From: Pseudomonas fluorescens
GTDB lineage: Bacteria > Pseudomonadota > Gammaproteobacteria > Pseudomonadales > Pseudomonadaceae
Reading direction: 5' to 3'
DNA: 64,000 nt
NCBI RefSeq assembly: GCF_902497995.1
Contig: NZ_CABVII010000002.1
Coordinates: 248,001 to 312,000, forward strand
Shown here piece after piece: positions 58,097 through 64,000 of the stretch. The position numbers and the translations under genes were made by a program. Below the pieces are notes generated by a model. The model saw nothing but the letters and a program-made list of their open reading frames with translations. It ran no database searches and had not been told where the DNA came from. The number at the start of each line of letters is the position of its first letter. The stretch's first letter is position 1.

Positions 58097-58735
58097 ATGT
58101 CTCGTCCTCAACGTCCCGTCTCTCGCCGTCCTGGCGCGAATAATCCGCCATCAGCCCCGCGCCGTGTCGCCAAAGCGCCGCCGGCCGAGCCGAAGCTGAT
58201 TCTGTTCAATAAACCCTTCGATGTGTTGACGCAGTTCAGCGATGGCGAGGGGCGGGCGACGCTCAAGGATTTCATCGATATCCCCGGGATTTACCCGGCA
58301 GGCCGTCTGGACCGCGACAGCGAAGGCCTGTTGTTATTGACCAACGACGGACAGCTGCAGGCGCGGATCGCCGACCCGAAACACAAACTGGCCAAGACCT
58401 ATTGGGTGCAGGTGGAAGGCGAGCCGAGCGCCGGACAGTTGCAGCGTTTGCGCGACGGCGTCGAGTTGAACGACGGCATGACCTTGCCAGCCCAGGCGCG
58501 GCAGCTTGAAGAGCCGCAATTATGGCCGCGCAATCCGCCGGTGCGCTTTCGCAAGAGCGTGCCAACCAGCTGGCTTGAGCTGGTGATTCGCGAGGGTCGC
58601 AACCGTCAGGTGCGGCGCATGACAGCGGCGGTCGGCTTGCCGACGTTGCGCCTGGTGCGCGTCAGAATCGGCGACTGGTCGATCGAAGGGCTCGACCAGG
58701 GCCAGTGGAAGGAAGTGCCGGCGCGTTTAAATTGA
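58097..58735 (+). CDS. rluE: 23S rRNA pseudouridine synthase RluE
   Basis: RluE converts U2457 of 23S rRNA to pseudouridine. The 212-residue protein has the catalytic Asp in [34 protein letters not shown] before it, and [24 protein letters not shown] near the end. A basic N-terminal tail (about 1-30, R/P/A-rich) precedes. ATG 58097 is preferred to TTG 58091. It is convergent with and overlaps the DUF2788 gene by nine bases. Confidence 0.92.
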   Translation: MSRPQRPVSRRPGANNPPSAPRRVAKAPPAEPKLILFNKPFDVLTQFSDGEGRATLKDFIDIPGIYPAGRLDRDSEGLLLLTNDGQLQARIADPKHKLAKTYWVQVEGEPSAGQLQRLRDGVELNDGMTLPAQARQLEEPQLWPRNPPVRFRKSVPTSWLELVIREGRNRQVRRMTAAVGLPTLRLVRVRIGDWSIEGLDQGQWKEVPARLN

Positions 58736-58936
58736 GCCGGACTCGATCAGGCCGATGACCACGCTTTTGATCACGAACGCGGCCACGCCCAGACCGAGCA
58801 CGAAGAACAGGATGAACGAGCCAAAGCGCCCGGCCTTGGATTTTTTCGCCAGATCCCAGACGATGAAACCCATGAAAATGATCAGGATGCTGACCAGTCC
58901 GGTCATCATCCACTCTTCGAATACTGCAGGATCCAT
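58727..58936 (-). CDS. DUF2788 small membrane protein
   Basis: This 69-residue protein has two membrane spans ([18 protein letters not shown] and [22 protein letters not shown]) with a basic loop KKSKAGR between. It matches the DUF2788 family of small gammaproteobacterial membrane proteins, function unknown. Its 3' end overlaps that of rluE, so the two genes are convergent with shared bases. Confidence 0.85.
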   Translation of the reverse strand: MDPAVFEEWMMTGLVSILIIFMGFIVWDLAKKSKAGRFGSFILFFVLGLGVAAFVIKSVVIGLIESGSI

Positions 58937-59047
58937 CGGACATCTCCAGCGCGGGCGGGGCTAAAAGGCGCTGGAGTATACGTCATGGGGGAGTGGTGGG
59001 GGATTGACCTGCGGCAGTGTGTCGCAGCTATTCGTCGGCCTTTGCCG

Positions 59048-59144
59048 GCCCCTTCGCGGGCAAGCCTCGCTCCTACGGGTTTGTGCCGTTCACGAGATTA
59101 CGGCCCACAACAACCCCGTAGGAGCGAGGCTTGCCCGCGAAGGC
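59048..59144. repeat. REP doublet in outward order near the Lrp gene
   Basis: CCTTCGCGGGCAAGCCTCGC... first (to 59076), then ...GCGAGGCTTGCCCGCGAAGG (59118-59144). The second arm ends only four bases from the Lrp gene's stop. Confidence 0.85.
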
Positions 59145-59148
59145 GTCT

Positions 59149-59628
59149 TCAGCTACGCAGATGAGTCAAAGGCAATTCAGTACTGTTGAGCACCTGATTC
59201 AACACAAAACTCGAGCGCACACTGGTCACCCCGTCAATCCGGGTCAGATGTCCCAGCAGCAGCTTCTGATAGTGATCCATGTCTGGCACCACCACCTTGA
59301 GCTGGTAGTCCGCATCCATCCCCGTCACCAAACTGCATTCCAGCACCTGAGGCAATGTCCGGATCGCGGCTTCGAAGTTCTCGAACCGCTCCGGCGTATG
59401 CCGGTCCATGCCGATCAGTACGTAGGCAGTCAGGCTCAGGCCGAGCATTTTTCGGTCCAATAGCGCCACCTGGCGGGAGATGTAGCCGTCGTCTTCCAGT
59501 TGCTTGACCCGGCGCGAGCAAGGCGAGGGTGACAGGCCGATGCGTTCGGCCAGCTCCTGGTTGGAGATGCGCGCGTCGCGCTGCAATTCCGCCAAAATGC
59601 TCAGGTCGTATCGGTCGAGTTTGCTCAT
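59149..59628 (-). CDS. Lrp/AsnC-family transcriptional regulator
   Basis: This 159-residue protein has an N-terminal winged helix (LDRYDLSILAELQRDARISNQELAERIGLSPSPCSRRVKQLEDDGYI) and a C-terminal RAM ligand domain (VTGMDADYQLKVVVPDMDHYQKLL). The effector is an amino acid in most of the family; the target is unknown. ATG 59628 is used, with 59631 equally possible. The plus-strand region upstream of it contains an unexplained terminated segment. Confidence 0.92.
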   Translation of the reverse strand: MSKLDRYDLSILAELQRDARISNQELAERIGLSPSPCSRRVKQLEDDGYISRQVALLDRKMLGLSLTAYVLIGMDRHTPERFENFEAAIRTLPQVLECSLVTGMDADYQLKVVVPDMDHYQKLLLGHLTRIDGVTSVRSSFVLNQVLNSTELPLTHLRS

Positions 59629-59699
59629 CAATCAGGCCTTTGTCATATCAATTGCGGCAGATTATCTATCCAGGGTTAAAAATTGCGCAAGTCATGTTT

Positions 59700-59946
59700 A
59701 TTTGAGCAATCTTCGCAATCCTCTGCCAAGGCCTCCAGCCTATTCTTATCACCAGAATCACTGCTCGGACAAACAGTCCACAGCGGCTCGCCCAATCAGG
59801 CCAGCTGCGGTCGCCACCCCCACAGGGGATGAGTCGGCCCCCGAGCTGCACACTGTCCAGAAGACGGCGTGAGGTGAGCCGGCGTCAAAAGCGTCGAGCA
59901 CGGACGAAGTTCTCAAAGGGAGGCCGACGGGTCTCCCTTTTCTTTT
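59700..59946 (+). ncRNA. Candidate small RNA or short basic ORF region
   Basis: The region between the Lrp gene and the FieF-type gene (59632-59971, 340 bases) has no known gene, yet a strong plus-strand terminator closes it at 59946. Something must be transcribed on the plus strand here. A 52-codon ORF (59829-59987) rich in arginine also lies here, but it has a poorly spaced ribosome site and reads through the hairpin. I cannot match the RNA to a known family; boundaries on the 5' side are a guess. Confidence 0.3.
59915..59946 (+). terminator. Strong plus-strand terminator with no assigned gene
   Basis: AAAGGGAG (59915-59922) and CTCCCTTT (59933-59940) with a ten-base loop are followed by TCTTTT. 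The reverse direction lacks a T run. Confidence 0.7.
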
Positions 59947-59971
59947 GCCCGCCATTTACCTTCCGTCCTTA

Positions 59972-60877
59972 TCAGGTGTCTTGTTGAGCCCTGGCTGCCA
60001 GCACCACTTCCTGCGGGTCGGCGTGCACCAGCACTTCGGCTCGCGGATAAGCCGCGTGAATCGCATCGGCGGCTTGGTCGCTGATGCCGTGGGCGACTGA
60101 CAGCGTCAACTCGCCCGGCAATTCCAGGTGCAATTGCACAAACCACTGGTTACCGGAAACCCGCGTGCGCAGGTCATGCGCGCCCAAGACTCCCGGCACG
60201 CTGCACGCCAGTTCGAGCATGTGCTGGCTGACATCCGGCGGCAGTTCTTCATCCATCAGCACCGTGAAGCTTTCCCGGGCGATCTGAATCGCGCTCCAGA
60301 GAATGTAGGCGGCGATCCCCAGGCCGAACCAGGGGTCGACCTGATGCCAGCCAAACCCGGCCAGCACCAACGCCACCAGGATGCTGCCGTTGAGCAACAT
60401 GTCCGAGCGGTAATGCAGGGAGTCGGCACGTACCGCGTTGGAACCGGTGGCCTTGACCACCCGATGTTGCAGCATCAGCAGCGCCAGGGTCAGCGCCAGG
60501 GAAAATACGATGACTCCGATGCTGATCCAAGGTGCTCCCACCGGTTCCGGGTGCTTCAACCGGTCGACGGCCTGCAAGGCGATCAGCACCGCGCTGCCGC
60601 CAATGAACAGGGCCTGCGCCATACCCGCCAACGACTCGGCCTTGCCATGCCCGTATCGGTGATCCTCATCGGCGGGGCGCAAGGCGTAATGCACCGCCAG
60701 CAGGTTGAGCAGCGAGGTGACGCCGTCGAGGGCCGAATCGGTCAGCCCGGCAAGCATGCTCACCGAGCCACTCAACCACCAGGCGATGGCTTTGGCGACG
60801 ATCAACGCACAGGCCACCGCTACCGAGGCACGGGTCGCCAGCCGCAGCAGGCGGGCGTGTTCGGAGCTGGAGATCAT
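59972..60877 (-). CDS. FieF-type cation diffusion facilitator
   Basis: This 301-residue inner-membrane exporter resembles E. coli FieF (Zn2+/Fe2+ efflux). Metal-site Asp residues are in LTDSALDGVTSLLNL (D-x3-D), with DEDHRYGHGKAESLAGM and ADSLHYRSDMLLNG (H-x3-D) matching the other transport-site half. Six membrane spans precede a C-terminal cytosolic domain (about 210-301). The exact metal is not decided by the sequence. Confidence 0.92.
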   Translation of the reverse strand: MISSSEHARLLRLATRASVAVACALIVAKAIAWWLSGSVSMLAGLTDSALDGVTSLLNLLAVHYALRPADEDHRYGHGKAESLAGMAQALFIGGSAVLIALQAVDRLKHPEPVGAPWISIGVIVFSLALTLALLMLQHRVVKATGSNAVRADSLHYRSDMLLNGSILVALVLAGFGWHQVDPWFGLGIAAYILWSAIQIARESFTVLMDEELPPDVSQHMLELACSVPGVLGAHDLRTRVSGNQWFVQLHLELPGELTLSVAHGISDQAADAIHAAYPRAEVLVHADPQEVVLAARAQQDT

Positions 60878-60904
60878 AGGGGCGGCGTGTCCTTTCAGTG
60901 CGAA

Positions 60905-61324
60905 TTATGCGGCAGGTTGCAGGCCGAACATCGCCAGTTGCTGAGCACTGCCCTTGTGCTGGATCAGGCGTGGGTCGTCCAGCGGGAAGCTGCGGCCCAG
61001 TTCGGTTTCGAGAATGGTCTGCAATTTATGGGTATCGACCTTGCCGTCCGCGCCGATGGCTTCCTTGAGTTTTTCCGGAGCCACCTGGGCGGTCTTGCCT
61101 GGCTCGAAGTAAATCGCGCCGGTAGCGAAGTCCACGGCAAAGGCGATCAGGCCGGGGATGATGTAGAACAGCAGGCCCACAGCATCGAGTACGGCGATGG
61201 CCGGGTCGATTTTACCGTCAATCTGGCCACGACGGTCAGGGTAGAAAATCGAACCGCAGGCGGTGACCTGGGTCAGCAACGTCGCGATCAGTACACCGCC
61301 AATCAAGCGAAAGGGAGCACGCAT
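60905..61324 (-). CDS. Small lipoprotein, YceK/YidQ-like
   Basis: This 139-residue protein has a lipoprotein signal ending VTAC (Cys23), followed by GSIFYPDRRGQIDGKIDPAIAVLDAVGLLFYIIPGLIAFAVDFATGAIYF, a hydrophobic stretch typical of YceK/YidQ-like lipoproteins. The C-terminal part (about 80-139) is soluble and charged. Databases sometimes carry an unlikely polynucleotide phosphorylase name for such genes. Function is unknown. Confidence 0.82.
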   Translation of the reverse strand: MRAPFRLIGGVLIATLLTQVTACGSIFYPDRRGQIDGKIDPAIAVLDAVGLLFYIIPGLIAFAVDFATGAIYFEPGKTAQVAPEKLKEAIGADGKVDTHKLQTILETELGRSFPLDDPRLIQHKGSAQQLAMFGLQPAA

Positions 61325-61434
61325 ATGAAATCTCCTGAGTCATCTGGAAAACGAAGCGTCGTCAATATGAATTAGGACCGCGACAAACGCCGAGCAGTTC
61401 GCCGTTATACTCGCCGCTCTGTTTTGGAGCCAGC

Positions 61435-63951
61435 ATGATTTCTTTGCCGATCGATGAAGTTTTACCCGCCCTGCGTGAAGCCTTGGCGACACGCCACGAA
61501 GCCGTGCTCGAAGCACCGCCCGGCGCCGGTAAAACCACCCGCGTGCCTTTGGCCTTGCTCAACGAGACCTGGCTGGCCGGGCAGACCATTCTGATGCTCG
61601 AACCGCGTCGGCTGGCCGCGCGGGCGGCGGCGGAGCGTCTGGCGAGTGAGCTGGGTGAGAAAGTCGGTGAAACTGTCGGCTATCGCATTCGTCTCGATAG
61701 CAAAGTCGGCCCCAAGACCCGCATTGAAGTGGTCACCGAAGGCATCCTCACCCGGCGTTTGCAGGACGACCCGGCACTGGAAGGCGTGGGCCTGCTGATT
61801 TTCGACGAATTCCACGAGCGCAGCCTCGATGCCGACCTGGCGTTGGCCCTGAGTCTGAATGGCCGGGAATTGTTTCGCGACGATCAGCCGCTGAAAATCC
61901 TCTTGATGTCGGCAACCCTGGAAGGCGAACGCCTGGCCGGGTTGCTCGATGACGCGCCGATCCTGCGCAGCGAAGGCCGCATGTACCCGGTGGCGATGCG
62001 CTGGGGCCGACCGTTCCAGCCGGGTGAATTCATCGAGCCGCGTCTGGTGCAAACCATTCTCGACGCCTTGAACGATGAAACCGGCAGTGTGCTGGTGTTT
62101 CTGCCGGGGCAGGCGGAAATCCGTCGCGTGCATCAACAACTGGCCGATGCGCTGGGTGAGAGCACGCAGGTGTTGCTCTGCCCATTGCACGGTGAGCTGG
62201 ACCTGGCGGCCCAACGCGCCGCAATCGATCCGGCCCCCGCAGGCAAACGCAAAGTGGTGCTGGCGACCAACATCGCCGAGACCAGCCTGACCATCGACGG
62301 CGTGCGCGTGGTGATCGATGCCGGGCTGGCGCGGGTGCCGCGGTTCGATCCCGGCAGCGGCATGACCCGGCTCGACACCCAGCGCATCTCCCGTGCCAGT
62401 GCCACGCAGCGCGCGGGCCGGGCAGGGCGGTTGGAGCCGGGCGTGTGTTATCGGTTGTGGTCCCAGGATCAGCATGAACAATTGGCGGCCTATGCCAGTG
62501 CGGAAATTCTCTCGGCGGACCTCGCCGGCCTGGCCTTGCAACTGGGTCGTTGGGGTGTGACACCGGGACAACTGGTGTGGCTCGATGTGCCGCCAGCCGC
62601 CGCTTATGCACAGGCTCAGGACTTGCTTGATCGCCTGGGCGCCCTGGACGGTGAAGCGCTGACCCGTCACGGCCAGACAATGGCCCAATTGCCAGCGCAT
62701 CCGCGTATCGCGCATTTGCTGTTGCGTGGTCAGGCACTCGGCCTGGCCGACATGGCGTGCGATGTCGCGGCGCTGCTCGGCGAGCGGGATATCTTGCGCG
62801 GCGCCGGGGCGGATCTGCACAGCCGATTGGCGCTGTTGTCCGGCGAAGAACGAGCCGCACGCGGCGCTCAGGGCGGGGTGCAACGGGCCCGGCAAATGGC
62901 GCGGCAGTATCGTGGTTACCTGCGTGGCAAAGCCTCGGAGCCAGTCAGCGATCCGGATCATCCGCGCTGGCTCGGCGCGTTGCTGGCGCTGGCTTATCCG
63001 GATCGCGTTGCCCAGCAGCGACGGGCCGGTGGTGCGGAGTATCGTCTGGCCAACGGGCGTGCGGCGCTGTTCGCCGAAGCCGACAGCTTGATGAAACAAC
63101 CCTGGCTGGTGATCGCCGATCTCGGCAGTCGCCAGGGCCAGCGTGAGGAACGGATTTATCTGGCGGCGGATTTCGAGCCGGCATTGTTCGACTCGGTATT
63201 GGCGGAGCAGGTGCGCTCTGTCGATCACCTGGATTGGGATGAGCGCGAAGGCGTGTTGCGCGCCGAGCGCCAGCGCAAGGTCGGGGAACTGATCCTCAGC
63301 CGTGAACCCCTGACCGGCCTCGATGAAAGCGCCCGCAGCCAGGCGCTGGTGAATCTGGTGCGGCGCAAGGGCCTGGAACTGTTGCCATGGACCCCGGAGC
63401 TGCGTCAGTGGCAGGCACGGGTGGCGTTGTTGCGGCAGCTGGACCTTGGCAGCAAGGCCGAGAGTGAATGGCCGGATGTCAGCGACGCCGCCCTGCTCAA
63501 AAACCTCGAACACTGGCTGATGCCGTACCTGGGCAAAGTGTCGCGGCTCAGTCACTTCGCCAATCTGGACTTGTCGAACATTGTTCATAACCTGCTGCCG
63601 TGGCCGTTGCCGCAACGGCTGGATGACCTGGCGCCGCATCATCTGAGCGTGCCCTCGGGATCGTCGATTCGCCTGGATTACAGCGAGCAGCCGCCGATTC
63701 TGGCGGTGCGTTTGCAGGAGCTGTTCGGCCTGGCTGACACCCCGCGTATTGCCGGTGGCCGGCAAGTGGTCAAGTTGCACCTGCTGTCCCCGGCGCGGCG
63801 GCCAGTGCAGGTGACACAGGACCTGGCGAACTTCTGGCGCAGCACCTATGCCGAGGTGAAGAAGGATTTGAAGGGGCGCTACCCGAAGCACTACTGGCCG
63901 GATGATCCGCTGGTGGCCGAGGCGACGGCGCGGATCAAACCGCGCAAATAA
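61435..63951 (+). CDS. hrpB: ATP-dependent helicase HrpB
   Basis: HrpB is a DEAH-type helicase of 838 residues. Motif I is APPGAGKTTR (residues 27-36), motif II is DEFHERS, motif III is SATLEG, and motif VI is QRAGRAGR. A C-terminal HrpB-specific domain follows (PRIAGGRQVVKLHLLSPARRPVQVTQDLANFW). Its RNA or nucleic-acid target is not well established in general. It is complete, ending 50 bases before the window edge. Confidence 0.95.
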   Translation: MISLPIDEVLPALREALATRHEAVLEAPPGAGKTTRVPLALLNETWLAGQTILMLEPRRLAARAAAERLASELGEKVGETVGYRIRLDSKVGPKTRIEVVTEGILTRRLQDDPALEGVGLLIFDEFHERSLDADLALALSLNGRELFRDDQPLKILLMSATLEGERLAGLLDDAPILRSEGRMYPVAMRWGRPFQPGEFIEPRLVQTILDALNDETGSVLVFLPGQAEIRRVHQQLADALGESTQVLLCPLHGELDLAAQRAAIDPAPAGKRKVVLATNIAETSLTIDGVRVVIDAGLARVPRFDPGSGMTRLDTQRISRASATQRAGRAGRLEPGVCYRLWSQDQHEQLAAYASAEILSADLAGLALQLGRWGVTPGQLVWLDVPPAAAYAQAQDLLDRLGALDGEALTRHGQTMAQLPAHPRIAHLLLRGQALGLADMACDVAALLGERDILRGAGADLHSRLALLSGEERAARGAQGGVQRARQMARQYRGYLRGKASEPVSDPDHPRWLGALLALAYPDRVAQQRRAGGAEYRLANGRAALFAEADSLMKQPWLVIADLGSRQGQREERIYLAADFEPALFDSVLAEQVRSVDHLDWDEREGVLRAERQRKVGELILSREPLTGLDESARSQALVNLVRRKGLELLPWTPELRQWQARVALLRQLDLGSKAESEWPDVSDAALLKNLEHWLMPYLGKVSRLSHFANLDLSNIVHNLLPWPLPQRLDDLAPHHLSVPSGSSIRLDYSEQPPILAVRLQELFGLADTPRIAGGRQVVKLHLLSPARRPVQVTQDLANFWRSTYAEVKKDLKGRYPKHYWPDDPLVAEATARIKPRK

Positions 63952-63969
63952 TCCCGCCACCCACCGCCT

Positions 63970-64000
63970 TGTAGGAGCGAGGCTTGCCCGCGAAGGCTTC
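63970..64000. repeat. REP arm at the right edge, cut by the window
   Basis: TTGTAGGAGCGAGGCTTGCC followed by CGCGAAGG begins another GTAGGAG-type REP; the partner arm, if any, is outside the window. Confidence 0.7.

Noticed and set aside
61462..63960. Open frame of 832 codons opposite hrpB
   Set aside because: Antisense shadow with biased composition; hrpB shows all helicase motifs on the plus strand.

Overview
The window is chromosomal DNA of a Pseudomonas, most likely of the P. fluorescens group. The basis is roughly 60% GC coding sequence, the gene order, and many REP-type palindromes of the P. fluorescens kind between genes. Nearly all genes are core. I see no rRNA, tRNA, CRISPR array, insertion sequence or prophage. 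About 58 protein genes are supported. From memory (not searched here), the order follows three separate P. aeruginosa blocks laid side by side: a cob block, a retS-purD-purH-fis-dusB-prmA-accCB-aroQ-dsbD-...-speA block, and a holA-lptE-leuS-...-ladS-...-amn-...-hrpB block.

Layout. 1-3.9 kb: aerobic cobalamin genes cobG (5' end outside the window), cobH, cobI and cobJ, tightly overlapping; cobG and cobH read through in one frame. 3.9-5.1 kb: an AT-rich patch with one unrecognised gene, the clearest sign of transferred DNA. 5.2-20 kb (minus strand): a MarC-family protein, the RetS sensor, purD, purH, fis-dusB, a zinc-ribbon/DUF3426 protein, prmA, the acetyl-CoA carboxylase pair accB-accC with aroQ, and dsbD. 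20.3-24.8 kb (plus strand): DUF2333, a Nudix hydrolase, a SUI1/YciH factor and arginine decarboxylase speA with a structured leader. 25.0-27.1 kb: a lone short VgrG plus a DUF4123 adaptor with no effector. 27.2-31.6 kb: a MATE transporter, a small membrane protein, a MazG-like protein, cmoM and two DUF4136 lipoproteins. 31.6-36.4 kb: a MaoC-type hydratase and a long FabG, divergent from a thiolase, then an AraC regulator.

36.4-48 kb: holA-lptE-leuS (minus), a small unknown gene and an ElyC-like gene (plus), then the miaB-phoH-ybeY-corC-lnt run (minus) and a DUF1820 gene. 48.4-52 kb: a Sel1-repeat protein and thiD-thiE-hemL (minus). 52.2-58.7 kb (plus): the LadS sensor, an AidB-like acyl-CoA dehydrogenase, AMP nucleosidase and rluE. 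58.7-64 kb: DUF2788, an Lrp/AsnC regulator, an unexplained region with a strong plus-strand terminator, a FieF-type cation exporter, a small lipoprotein and the helicase HrpB.

How the genes work together. RetS and LadS, two opposing modulators of the GacS/GacA-Rsm switch, lie within 50 kb of each other. Envelope assembly is served by lptE, lnt, dsbD, elyC and several lipoproteins. Translation and RNA modification are served by dusB, miaB, cmoM, rluE, prmA, ybeY and leuS. Cofactor and nucleotide supply is served by cob, thiDE, hemL, purD/H, amn and accBC. The best candidates for new biology are the AT-rich orphan gene, the interleaved inverted repeats before speA, the needle-less VgrG with an adaptor, the unexplained terminated region at 59.7-59.95 kb with its arginine-rich small ORF, and the in-frame cobG-cobH join.
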